Shown here piece after piece: positions 12,518-22,140 of a stretch of 64,000 nt of DNA. The notes beneath the pieces are model-generated. The model was not told where the DNA came from. It did no database searches and saw nothing but the letters and a program-made list of their open reading frames with translations. This DNA is from Girardinichthys multiradiatus (lineage: Eukaryota > Chordata > Actinopteri > Cyprinodontiformes > Goodeidae), in assembly GCF_021462225.1 (NCBI RefSeq), contig NC_061804.1, forward strand, positions 11,290,740 through 11,354,739, read 5' to 3'. Each line of letters begins with the position of its first letter. The first letter of the stretch is position 1. The position numbers were made by a program, and so were the translations under genes.

Positions 12518-12561
12518 CCTCCACCGAGAGCAGAAAGAAAAAGCTCTCGGTGGAGGAGGAC
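12513..12561. repeat. Perfect 19-bp inverted repeat at the 5' junction of the insert
   Basis: GTCCTCCTCCACCGAGAGC (12513-12531) is followed by an 11-base loop (12532-12542) and its exact reverse complement (12543-12561). The outer six bases of the left arm, GTCCTC, are Tc1 sequence, also present at the matching place in the duplicate near 13992 and at 55983. The right arm therefore contains a copy of the flank. This points to snap-back synthesis or a template switch at insertion. Confidence 0.9.
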
Positions 12562-13749
12562 GCTTTTTCTCTGTCTCCCGCACCCCTCCCATATCTGCCC
12601 TGCTTCAGCTCTGTGTCTTGTCTTCTTTTTGGAGCCTCTTTTTGCATATCTTCCAAATTCTGAGTTATGGATTTGGTCAGCTGGTCTCTCAATGCAATTG
12701 ATCAAATGTTCTCGACGAGAAGACAGGGTGAAGGAGAGCTCAACTTGTCCGGACGGGACGTTTTTCTCTGGATACACAATAGACTCCTAGCAGAAGTGGA
12801 GGATTGTGTGTCGATAATGTCAGTCGAGGATGTGGAAGATGTGTATATAATTGGATGTTTGATATCAGGATTTCTGCTTTTTGGAGTCAGCGGTTACCTG
12901 GCATATCGAGAAATTCAGAGAATGTCAGCAGCTGTTCTGGCCATTGTAAGGCTGCCTGGCATTCAGACTGAGATGTTACGTGAGCTGAATCGCAGACTGG
13001 ATGTGATCCTTACACAGGATCGCAGGCAGGTTGCGGTTCCTGGACTTGGGTGAAATGGGATAAATCTTGGAGAAAGTTGTTCGCTCAGATCTGGCGAAAG
13101 ACCAGGAATTTGGCTGTTTGGATTCGCCTTTGAGAAGCACCACCGAGAATCTCAAGGGTGACGGAAAATTAAGAGTCAGCCTAACCCAAATAATTATTGT
13201 TTTTCTGAATCTGGCTCCCCTGCACGGCCTTGATGGCTGGCTATCTTCAACTTCTCCTAGAAGTTATGTAAACATGACGCTCTGCTCCCACATCTGTGGA
13301 CCTGCTCAGAACATTGTGGCTGGTTGATGAACTTTCCAACGTACCATCAAGGACAATGGCCTCTGTGACAGAGCTTCATGGACTTACTTTGCACACACTC
13401 ACTTGCACACACACACATGCTCAAGATAAACATATGCACCCCCTCACACCACCTTCACCGTTCCCGGCATGATGTCGTTTTGTAAACTTGCTGCTTCTTT
13501 GTGCTGAGCTTTTTTGCAATCTCAAACTGTATCCTGCTACGGATAAAGTGTGAAATATGATTTTTTTTCCCCTCTACTTACCTAATGTGGCCTCTTTTCT
13601 CATCTAGCAAGGGCAGCGCCTGTGAGTGGGCAGCAAAGCCTTGGTGACCCGTCCCCCCCTTGTCTTGTGTCATGATGTATGTTTGGATGGGTTGTACTGG
13701 AATTCTAATTTCCCCTCGGGGATCAATAAAGTATCTTTGAATTTAATTG
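12518..13749 (+). mobile_element. Retroposed insert with LINE-type 3' end and a 128-codon ORF; family not recognised
   Basis: The insert interrupts the Tc1 transposase. Its 3' end reads TTTCCCCTCGGGGATCAATA then AAGTATCTTTGAATTTAATTGAATTTA, the tail type of fish L2/Rex1-like LINEs. The last 150 bp recur, inverted and with a gap, at 36195-36314. The 5' junction is a perfect fold-back (12513-12561). A 3' splice-acceptor-like pyrimidine tract ending CTCATCTAG lies near 13608. No reverse transcriptase is encoded, so it is probably mobilised by a partner LINE. About 230 bp of target are repeated on both sides. Confidence 0.75.
12667..13053 (+). CDS. Unrecognised 128-aa single-pass membrane protein-like ORF in a retroposon
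   Basis: I do not recognise this protein. The frame runs from ATG at 12667 to TGA at 13051-13053 and has protein-like composition. Residues 1-58 are mixed and acidic toward the end (SVEDVEDVY). Residues about 59-79 form one strongly hydrophobic segment (VYIIGCLISGFLLFGVSGYL). The Arg-bearing REIQR after it suggests a cytosolic C-terminus by the positive-inside rule. Residues about 88-118 (LAIVRLPGIQ, then TEMLRELNRRLDVIL) look amphipathic and could form a short coiled coil. There is no obvious signal peptide. The ORF sits alone inside the insert at 12518-13749, with LINE-type 3' sequence downstream. It could be an element-encoded accessory protein or a captured cellular cDNA. It could also be a remnant of a larger ORF. 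Confidence 0.55.
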   Translation: MDLVSWSLNAIDQMFSTRRQGEGELNLSGRDVFLWIHNRLLAEVEDCVSIMSVEDVEDVYIIGCLISGFLLFGVSGYLAYREIQRMSAAVLAIVRLPGIQTEMLRELNRRLDVILTQDRRQVAVPGLG

Positions 13750-14020
13750 AATTTAATTCTGCCATTATTTGGGCAGACGTGGTTTTATGTTTTTTGGATA
13801 CAATCCGGGTTAGCACCCGAACATCCCTTTTAGACAGTTTCCTCTTGCGTCCACAGTTAATCCTGTTGGATGTGATTTGTCCTTCTTGGTGGTATGCTGA
13901 CATTACCCTGGATACCGTGGCTCTTGATACATCACAAAGACTTGCTGTCTTGGTCACAGATGCGCCAGCAAGATGTGCACCAACAATTTGTCCTCTTTTG
14001 AACTCTGGTATGTCACCCAT
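13750..14020 (-). pseudogene. Tc1 transposase, N-terminal DNA-binding part
   Basis: An ATG at 14020 starts MGDIPEFKRGQIVGAHLAG, then a helix-turn-helix region with VTKTASLCDVSRATVSRVMS and the linker ITSNRINCGRKRKLSKRD. The transposase sequence runs to about 13752, and the frame then reads into the insert tail. This copy has the 13 bases missing from the duplicate at 12291-12517. It is the authentic start of the transposase of the 11487-14206 element. Confidence 0.88.
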
Positions 14021-14770
14021 TATGTTGTGTGCATTTCAATATTTTGAGCAAAACTGTGCTCTTAGCCTGCTAATTGAACCTTCACACTCTGCTCTTACTG
14101 GTGCAATGTGCAATCAATGAAGACTGGCTACCAGACTGGTCCAATTTAGCCATGAAACCTCCCACACTAAAATGACAGGTGTTTCAGTTTCATTGTCCAA
14201 CCCCTGTATATTCCCCTAGTATTTCACAGGCTTGTCTAACACACTTTAAAAGCAGTTCAACATGCTTTTTTCTTCAGCAGTGGAGTCTTGCGTAGTGAGC
14301 ATGCTTACTTGAGTGTATTACTTTCTTTCTTTGAAACAAATATACCTGTGAATTCCGGGTCTTTCTGAAGCTATTCTGAAGCTCTTCACGTCTTCTGATA
14401 ACGCGTCGCTCCTCTGTCTGAAATCTTGCGGGAATCACTAGGTCATGGTCATTTTATGGTGCAATGATGTTCTTCCACTTCCAGATTGTGTCACCAACAG
14501 CGCTCACTGGAACTTTCCGTAGTTTGGAAAATCCTGCTGTAACCAAAGCCATCAGCATGTTTTGCAGCTATAAGGTTGATAAGGTCTTATGAGCTCATTG
14601 GTTTTGCCCATCATGAGAGGTTTTCTGTGTGAGATCTTGGTAATGAGACAACTTTCTGTAGGCCAACACTTGAAACTGAACCAGCTAATTTACAGTAAGT
14701 AGGACTGCTTTGTAATTACTGTGATTTCATCCGGTGTCATAACTTTCCAAGCCTTAATGAATGAATTGGT

Positions 14771-15890
14771 ACAGACATCTAGTGAGAGGTCTGTGTCAGT
14801 TCCATCTTTTATCAGACATAAATTTACTAAGATAATTTTTCATGTGTTAAATAATTCTTTACCAGTTCTATTTGCACAAATTCATCCAGATTTCTACTGG
14901 GAAACTTTAAAATGAATCAGTTTATTCATGAGGCATTGGACATATAAAAATCTGTTAACATCTTGACACTTAAATAAACCACATGGGTGTGACTTAACCT
15001 TAAAATCATTTGCAATTCCTCTAATCTATATGATCTAAACACCACCAAAGTACACAAGTCATGGTTGTCCACTAATCACTACTGCTTGGTAATTTTACCT
15101 AAACTTCATCCACCAAAAAGAGGAAGTAAGATGATTTATAGTAGATGTCCTTTTAATTATAAAAGCCTGAAACTGTATTTGATGACAAACAACAAATTGA
15201 AAACACATTATCTGAATTTTATGGGAAGTCGACCATTTTGGATTGCAGTTCTCAACAAACCAGTGAATAAGAAGTTGGTGCAACTCCCAGAGGGAAAGTC
15301 AATTTGCATCCCACATTTGCCATTTCATAAGACAGCACCACTAAATACAATTGTCATTTTCATGATAACATATGACGCCACCTTCTGGTCATATGCATGA
15401 ATGGTAAACCTGGGTGTGACTGTATTGAGGTAGTGGTACTCAAAGCCTTCTGTTTGGATAAAAAAAAAAACAGAGTTGCTCACAGACTTAATTGTAAATT
15501 GGATGTTTTAAACAGTTACATCAGGAGCCTTTGGTTTGACTACATAAAGAAAAAAGGGCCACATGAATTATTTAAACTAAAAACAGAACCAATTTCTCAA
15601 ATCGTCGCTCAGTGAGCTGGTTTGTCCCTTGTGTGTTGCCAGCGTTGCCGTTTTCTGTTGGTAATGCAGCACAGACATTTCCTTATTCAGCAGTTTTTCT
15701 TCTCTTCATTGGCAAACTGTCCAGCTTAAGACAAATAGCAGAAATGTATTTAAATAAACCTTGCTTTTGTACTGGGAATGTTTGGATTTATTACTTTCAT
15801 ATGAAAAAAGGGAATATGATTTTGAAAAAGATTGCAGATTTAAAATTAAATTTGCTTTGGTCAAACGTAAGAAGTCCGAATATTGCTTCA
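14771..15890. other. No feature seen
   Basis: AT-rich DNA with short chance frames. No transposon ends or domains recognised. Confidence 0.45.
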
Positions 15891-15894
15891 GCCA

Positions 15895-16520
15895 AACCTC
15901 TTTAAGTGGGCCTGTGGTCCCGCTGCCTGCAGTCTGGGGAATCACTGCCACCTTCAAGTGCAACAAATCCTCGGACCTGAGAGCACTAAGCCCCGCGAGC
16001 CTCGCTGAGGCTGGAAATGAAGACAGGCTGACCCCATGAAGGATGATGCTTTTTTCAAGCGGCAGCTGTCCCATTTTTAAGCAGCAGACTCACACAGTGA
16101 TGAGCTGTCTGTCTCTGCTTTCTCCCTACATCTTCACTGTCTTCTCCATCTGTGGAATGACTACGAAGGGCCTTCCAGATTGGGCCTAATAAGAGTCACA
16201 GAAACTGAGCAGAACCTTAAAGTCTGTGAAAAGATTATATGGAGACCTCCTCAAACATTTTCAAAGGCAAAAATTTTATTGATGCATGTTAAGTCCTCGG
16301 GGGTGGGGGGTTTCATTTAAAGGACATTCAGGCTCTTTCATCCCTGACATGAAGGTGGAGGGAACATTATTGAGACTTCACGACAGGGCAGAGGTTTCTC
16401 CTTTCAAAGGGTGGCTTGAAAGGGACGAGTCGTCTTTTTCCGCCCTTTGAGAGGGAAGTCTGATAATTGGCTCCATTGGCTGCTCCCTTTCTCTTGCCTG
16501 CTTTTAAAGTAATTGATATT
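15895..16520. other. Candidate conserved noncoding segment
   Basis: This stretch is balanced in base composition, free of transposon signatures, and holds dense mixed-sequence blocks such as 15930-16060 and 16290-16520. It looks like vertebrate regulatory DNA rather than decayed repeat. This is inference from texture only; no homology could be tested. Confidence 0.25.
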
Positions 16521-16811
16521 TATAACATATTTATAGTCCATCTTTGCTGGTGTCAGCGCCGCATAAAGGAAAACATACATTTTTATGACAGAAGATTCGC
16601 TTTTTTTTTCCTTATTTTTCCTTTCCATGGAAGGGACCTTCTATTTTTTGCCCATTTTAACATATTCATAGATTCAGCACTCATGAACCATTGCACTACT
16701 ATAACTGACCGAGTAACATAAGGGGCTGTTATTTTGAGCCACACTGCTTTGCAATCTATGAGAGTAATTTCAGGGATACGCAAAGTGTTTCTAGACAAAT
16801 TAAACCAAATA

Positions 16812-18205
16812 CAGTCTTGAAATGTATTTATACCAACTTTTTCCATATTCTGTGAAGTTGCAGACATAGACATAGAATAGTGCATAATTGTGAAGTGGAA
16901 GGAAAATTATGGTTTTCTTTTCTTTTTTTTTTAACAAAAGGAAACTTGGAAAGTGTAGTGTTGGTGGTCACACCTGCCATTTTGGTCAGGTAAACGACTC
17001 TACTCCTTAAGCCGGTGAAGAGAAGAAATCGACGTCAAAGTAATTTCGTTCTTTTTATATTAAATCATATAGGTTTATTTAGAGGTCTGGGCAGGGTGAG
17101 GCATAGTTAAGGTGAAAAAGGATCACCATTAGTTAATCCAAGGTATTAACTTGTTGCATGCAATATTGATTGAAGCGTTTTATGCTGAATGGTTTTGATT
17201 TACTGTTTGAATACTGTGGAAGCGCGACGAGTGGTTGCTCTCAAGTTGGATGAGTTCGTCCTGCTGATCGCCAATTAGCCAGTAGTTAAAGCTGATCTTT
17301 GGAAGTTTTTTTCATTTGAAACCCAACTGCAGTCTGGACCTCGTGGCCTGGCCATTCCATTGTTCATTCCCTCATTTTTTTAGTTGGGGTTTTTCCACTG
17401 AGCTCCCGCCTTAGAGTTTTATGAGCCTTTGTTCCAGATTTGGGGCCATTAGCTGCTAGTGGCTAAGGGACGCGGTCTTACCGTTCTACCAGCTGATAGC
17501 TGCTGTCGAGACACACTGAGAATGTTTTCACAGCGTACTGGTTTTTGATCATCTTTCCAAGTTAATCCAAATTCTGTTATTCTCATTTGTCCATAAATTG
17601 CTGGTTTGATCTCCATCTACCCTCCAACACACATCCTTATTTTTGATTATTAATGTACGCCTTTTTGTAGAATAGAACATGCTTAGGTAAGTGAACATTG
17701 TTGAACCGGAATAGTTTGATTGTAAGAGGGACTATTGGTTTAATACATTTTCACATAGATAAAGAGTTTGTGTTTATTTTGTGTAAGAGTGATTATCTGT
17801 CAAGAGAAGGTTAGAATCCCATCAACGGTTGATTACACATTGACATTTGGTGTGGTTCTGGTTAATAATTATTTTAAATTATTGATAATTACCTAATGGT
17901 AATTATTAAGTGCTGTGAGCCTAATAATCACACCACTAGAGTGGTGATCTTTTTTCGTAAGAAACTTATTTCTTCTAATTATGATTTTTAAGTATAATTT
18001 AGGATAAATATTTATAATCAATCATAAACCTTATAGTAACATTGGTTTTATTTCAACCCCATTTACTGATACCCCTTAAGAAAATCCAGAGCCAAATTGT
18101 ATTTTATTGACTACATGCAATATTCTGTGTAGTGAAAAAGTACAGCTGCACAACACCCTGAACACATTATCCCTACAGTGAAATGTGGTGGTGGCAGCAT
18201 GGTAG
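16812..18205 (+). mobile_element. Decayed Tc1-like transposon interrupted by an LTR
   Basis: 16812-16958 resembles the left end of a common fish Tc1 family, including AATAGTGCATAATTGTGAAG and TGGAAGGAAAA. The element resumes after the LTR at 18042 with TTTCAACCCCATTTACTGAT and ACCCCTTAAGAAAATCCAG. It then jumps by deletion to the transposase segment GCACAACACCCTGAACACAT with the GGTGGTGGCAGCATG motif (about 18149-18201). No frame is intact. The same family appears at 21830-22140. Confidence 0.7.
16959..18041 (+). mobile_element. LTR-like copy A, related to 18601-20025
   Basis: It starts TGTTGG and ends with a TAACA-like end inside the Tc1 relic. It shares ordered blocks with copy B, including GGYCTGGGCAGGGT (17082 and 19178), CACATAGATAAAGAG (17752 and 19708) and a terminal AATAATTATT-rich region. 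It lacks the promoter segment of copy B. No clear target duplication was found. No internal coding region is attached, so it is either a solo LTR or another repeat with LTR-like ends. Confidence 0.5.
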
Positions 18206-18510
18206 GGGGGGTCCATCCTGTAACCATTGGGTTGCCGGTTCGAACCCCACGCTCCGTCCGTCTCAGTCATTGTGTCCTTGGACAACACACTTCACCCTCC
18301 TAGCCTGCTGATGGTGGTCAGAGGGCTCGGTGGCTCTCATTGTATGGCAGAATCACTTATGTCAGTCTGCCCCCGGGCAGCTGTGGCTGCATTGTAGCTC
18401 ACCACTGTCAGTGTGTGAATGGATGGATGACTGATAGTAGTGTAAAGCACTTTGGAGTCCTCAAACTGGATAAAGAGCTACCCCAGGTCAGGCTATTTAC
18501 CATGAAGTTC
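18200..18510 (+). mobile_element. tRNA-derived SINE, diverged
   Basis: A B-box-like GGTTCGAACCCC lies at about 18237-18248, followed by the fish SINE body: GTCCTTGGACAACACACTTC, then the CTGATGGTGGTCAGAGGG block, CCCGGGCAGCTGTGGCTGC, and the end AAGCACTTTGGAGTCCTCAA ... GATAAAGAGCTA. The A box is not clear. The SINE begins inside or directly after the Tc1 relic. It is old and not expected to be transcribed efficiently. Confidence 0.75.
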
Positions 18511-18600
18511 TTAATAGTGGAAATTAGGTGTTTTTCCACATGTCCGTTGTCTAACACCTGTTGGACCACTTGTTTGCTGAGTATTGAATTATCTGCACGT

Positions 18601-20025
18601 TGTTGGACGTCACTGTGCCCCTCCAATGGCATCGGCCATTTTGTACCCAGGACAGTCCGCTCCTACATATCCCATCGAGCATTGCGACTGATATGACTGG
18701 GCGTCCCCAGTCTGACGTCACAGGATGCTATATAGGAGGCGCTCATGTTTGAAAAGAGGCCTTCCGCTGGAAACGATCTGGTGATTGAAGCGCACCACTT
18801 TAAGAGAAGAACTCTGTGAAGAGTTTCATTCATTCTCTCTCGTTGGACAACGAACCATTCATAACTGAAGTTTTTGGACTAAGAAGGCCAGAGGTTTCAC
18901 TTTGCCGATCGAAGACGTGAGTTAACACGTAACTGAGAACACGGAGCTTCGGAGAGACGAACCGCTACCGTGTTTCATTTTCAAGTTGACTTTGATGGTC
19001 AGATAATATTTTTCCTTTTTGTCAAGAAGACCGAAGGACAAAGACTGACCGTTCCCCTGAAGTTAATTGTGGACGCACAATTAACTCAACCCCACGTTTC
19101 CTCGCTCGAATTCCCTCGCTCAGGAAGAAGACGACACACGTAAAACCCATTTCTTTTTTTTTTTTTCTTTATTAGAAGGCCTGGGCAGGGTCAGAGGTTG
19201 TAGAAGCGATCAGAATCGCTGGTTAGGATCTCATGTGTTCTGAATAATATGTGCATGTAACCTTGCTTGTTGAAACTTTGATGTGTTATGTGATATCGGG
19301 ACCCGCCGTGTCCCCCAGAGCTGTTTGTGTTTACTATCTGAACGCGGGTGCGTTGCAAAACTGGACTGTTAAAACGACCTCATGGTAAACTTCTCCATTT
19401 TACCTTTGTCTTCAATCTTACTGTGCTAGCTTGCCGCCAAAAGTTATCAATCCTTTGTGTTCAGGAGTAAAGGGGGAAGTTTTATGATCAGAAGATCATA
19501 AAAGACACTCTAAGCTGCACTCCAACCCCCCACCAGTCATCACCACACCCCCCTTTCATATCCTCTCCCTTCATCTGTTGTGCCATAAACTGCTGGTTGA
19601 CTCAATACATACCCACTACCGTTTGTTGATTTTGCTTATTTAGATGTGTTTACCCCTGTGTGTGTAGAATTTTGCATGTTGAGTAGGTGAAAATTAATAA
19701 ATATTCACATAGATAAAGAGAGAACGTTTGGTGTTTCATTGTGTGCAAAAAGTGATGTGTCAGTCAAAATAAGGTTCAAGTTCCACACGTTTCGGCAGAA
19801 ACGGTCGATTAAACAGTGACATCTCCGGCAATAGTTATTAACTATTACGGAGTATTCAACGGTTGTAATTGTCAGAGGCGTTGAGCCACAATTACAACAC
19901 CAGAAATATCTCTGGTCTCGATTCGTAAATGAGGATTTATGGTTAAGAAATTGATTTTGTCAGATTATGATTTGTAATTATAATTATTGATCAAGATTAT
20001 TCAATCAATAATCATACTCCCAACA
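18601..20025 (+). mobile_element. LTR-like copy B with its own promoter elements (probable solo LTR)
   Basis: The 1425-bp unit begins TGTTGG and ends CCAACA, a perfect 6-bp inverted end. A CRE and TATA box lie about 110-135 bp in, and AATAAA lies at 19696-19701, so U3, R and U5-like parts can be proposed. The flanks cacgt and cacca agree in only three of five bases, so a target duplication is not shown. No gag, pol or env sequence is attached. It may derive from a large-LTR retroelement, but the family is unknown to me. Confidence 0.5.
18713..18734 (+). promoter_or_regulatory. CRE (TGACGTCA) and TATA box in LTR-like copy B
   Basis: A perfect palindromic CREB/ATF site, TGACGTCA, lies at 18713-18720. 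TATATA follows at 18729-18734 within CTATATAGG. A second half-site, GGACGTCAC, lies at 18605-18613. The close spacing fits an RNA polymerase II core promoter that would start transcription near 18760. Activity is inferred, not shown. Confidence 0.55.
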
Positions 20026-20039
20026 CACCAAACCATCCA

Positions 20040-20420
20040 GGAAGCTTAATTTTAGTCTGATCTGACCAAGACACACGTAATTTAACAAACTCCACATTTA
20101 CATTTGATGACAGTTCAAGGAAGAGGCTTTCAACCTCGCATCACTCCAAACAACCATTTGGCATGTAGCTGGCGTCTAATTGTTGTTACTGAAACATTTG
20201 ACCTCAGAGGCGTCCTTGATGCGATTCTCTAACGGTGAGCTCTGGCGATGTTTTAAATCTCTTACCATCGCGCCGAGTAGTTGCTAGATAGACATGGGTG
20301 ATCATCCAGCCTGGTTTATCACAGTTCCTGTTGTGTTAAGCATTTTAATTATTGCTCTGACTGCAGATTTAGGCAAGTTTTGGCTTTTAGCCATTTTCCT
20401 GTTGCCATTTTCTTGTTGCA
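20040..20420 (-). pseudogene. Tc1-like transposase relic, N-terminal half
   Basis: The - strand reads MAKSQNLPKSAVRAIIKMLN then TTGTVINQAG, a Tc1 helix-turn-helix pattern. It continues with frameshifts and stops through SPLENRIKDASE and NNN*TPATCQMVV. The region is about 380 bp with no intact frame. It belongs to a different Tc1 family from those at 11, 35, 39 and 53 kb. Confidence 0.65.
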
Positions 20421-20639
20421 CCTAACATGTTCCCCTGTCTTTGCCATTTTTAAAGAGTGATGAAATATACACAAAAGGTGGAATTTTTCAGTCTTAAATT
20501 AAAATAGTGTAATTTTAAAAGCTTTTTATGCATTTTTGCCAGGATGTTGTAACATCTTCTGTCTTTGCTTTATTTTTCTATTACTCAGTTTATCCTTCTG
20601 TGCAGCTTTATCCACTTTCTGAACCACCAGGCTAATTGT

Positions 20640-21260
20640 TACTGATCATGCGCTCTTTGCAGATTCAATTATACGCCACTCTGGACATTCAGGAAAACAA
20701 AGGGTCAGAAAGAGAGGAATGTTAGATGAAAAGTGCAGGAGAGTGAATAATGAAAGGGAAAAAAGCCCAAAACTGAGCTGCAGAAGGTCGTAGATAAGAG
20801 AGAGGAAACCTGAAAGCAAATGTGAGTGGATGGAAACGAAGGAGTTGAAACAAGAGGCGTGAGGAGGAGGGAGGGAATGGGAGCAGTCCCTGGAGTCGTA
20901 TATTTATGTAAGGAGAAAATCAGCTCACTGAAGTGTACACTGTAATGGCACCCCTCTATTTAATGATTGGCGCTGACCTCCCAAATAAGAGGATTAGTTT
21001 GTGCCTGAGCTAGCCAGAAATAATGGACCTCACCTCAGCTTAGCTGTGGTTTGACACAGCAGAAAATAGGGAAATAAGAACACCTCAACAGCAGGAGGCT
21101 TCCCTGAGCCTCATTCATATGCTTCGCCATTGTGTCAAATTGGACATGCATTCCTGCCTATCTGCCAGCTTCACGCTGATGGCATCAACTCAAATAACTC
21201 AAATAACTCAAATAATGTAAAAAAGGCATCATGGAAATAGGGTAGCCCAGACTGCTATAT
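20640..21260. other. Candidate conserved noncoding segment with a small tandem repeat
   Basis: The sequence from about 20920 to 21230 is complex and free of transposon signatures, for example GAGGATTAGTTTGTGCCTGA and CATTCATATGCTTCGCCATT. It ends next to a 9-bp tandem, AACTCAAAT repeated three times at 21187-21213. It resembles developmental enhancer DNA. This is inference only. Confidence 0.25.
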
Positions 21261-21829
21261 GTTGCAGTAATTTATTTCCCCATTTAACAAGCAGTGCAAT
21301 AACTTATTGTTTCTGTTATTTACAGGAAAATGAGCTCTTGTTATTGTGGCTTTCGGTCAGGCAGGGACAGGACAGGTCCTCTGCAAGGAGGAAGATTGTG
21401 GCGTGGCAGCATTGTGGCTAATGTCTGGCTGGGGGGCGTGCACTCTCAAGCAGCAGGATTAAAGCATCCATCTTGCTCTCCCTTGTCCCCTAATAGTATT
21501 AGGAAAAGGGTGGATGGGCTTCAGCATTTCGTTTAGGAATATCTGATACGAAGGACTAGCTGATTCAATTAGGTAAAAACCAAGGTAGGAGGGATGGAGT
21601 GGCGCTGGAGCACAGTGGACACAGAGCTGCATGTTTTAAAGCCAAGCATTTTAATTTGGAAATCTTCCCCCTGCACAGGAAACCTCATATATGGTCATAA
21701 CCACGGGATCATAACAGGTCAGTGTGCAGTTTCTGCCTGAGTGAACATTTTGGGCCATCCAGTAAAACATGCAAATAGACAGAAAAAGCTGCAGCCTTTT
21801 TGATTTGGAACAAATACCAGACCTAAAAA

Positions 21830-22140
21830 TATATTTAGTGGGATTTGATGTGATGCACTAACACAAAGTAATTTAAATATGAAATAAATGAAAAATATTT
21901 TAATGATTCAAAATTTAAAAGTTTGTGTCTATTCAACTCAAACTATAGTTCATCAGTGCAATAATTCAGTAATTAGAATCTGTGGCAAGATATAAACAGA
22001 TGCTCTTCATTTCATCTCAAGACATCCCCTAAAAATCCTACAGCAGTAAGAGAAGCTGGTTCTACAAACTACTGACTGAATACAAATGCACAACACACTT
22101 TTAAAACGGAATGTTTTATTATATTGTGAACTGATGACAT
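21830..22140 (+). mobile_element. Tc1-like relic, right end
   Basis: A piece of the Tc1 family also seen at 16812-18205. It contains TAGAATCTGTGGCAAGATAT from the DDE region (ENLWQD). It then has GCTGGTTCTACAAACTACTG ACTGAATACAAATGCACAAC next to the terminal repeat. The coding frame is heavily decayed. Confidence 0.65.

Larger units (their letters stand above)
11487..14206 (-). mobile_element. Younger Tc1-like transposon (TIR GGGGTTGGACAATGAAACTG), carrying an insert
   Basis: Both ends carry the same roughly 30-bp inverted repeat, reading GGGGTTGGACAATGAAACTG then AAACACCTG inward. TA dinucleotides flank it at 11485-11486 and 14207-14208. The host sequence continues across it, so this was one insertion event. 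The Tc1 is now split into 11487-12517 and 13750-14206 by a 1.2-kb insert at 12518-13749. About 230 bp of Tc1 sequence occurs on both sides of the insert. A second copy of the family lies at 53318-56200. Confidence 0.92.
10858..14770 (-). mobile_element. Old Tc1/mariner-type DNA transposon, outermost element of a three-level nest
   Basis: 10858-11486 and 14207-14770 read as one decayed Tc1-type element once the inner insertion is removed. The left arm has the typical antisense transposase stretches, such as the block around GATTTGCTGGGCCACTCTAG. It stops at ...TCATCTGACCGAACTA (11486). The right arm resumes with TATTCCCCTAGTATTTCACAGG, which fits the known order of this family. The N-terminal coding end is at the right, near CCCATCATGAGAGG (14608-14621). 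All frames are broken. Outer ends are approximate because the terminal repeats are decayed. Confidence 0.75.

Noticed and set aside
13383..13427. CA-rich text as a microsatellite
   Set aside because: Only a few irregular CA units; not worth a separate repeat call.
18225..18300. Possible tRNA gene (GGTTCGAACCCC box)
   Set aside because: No acceptor stem or clear A box; the downstream text is a SINE body.
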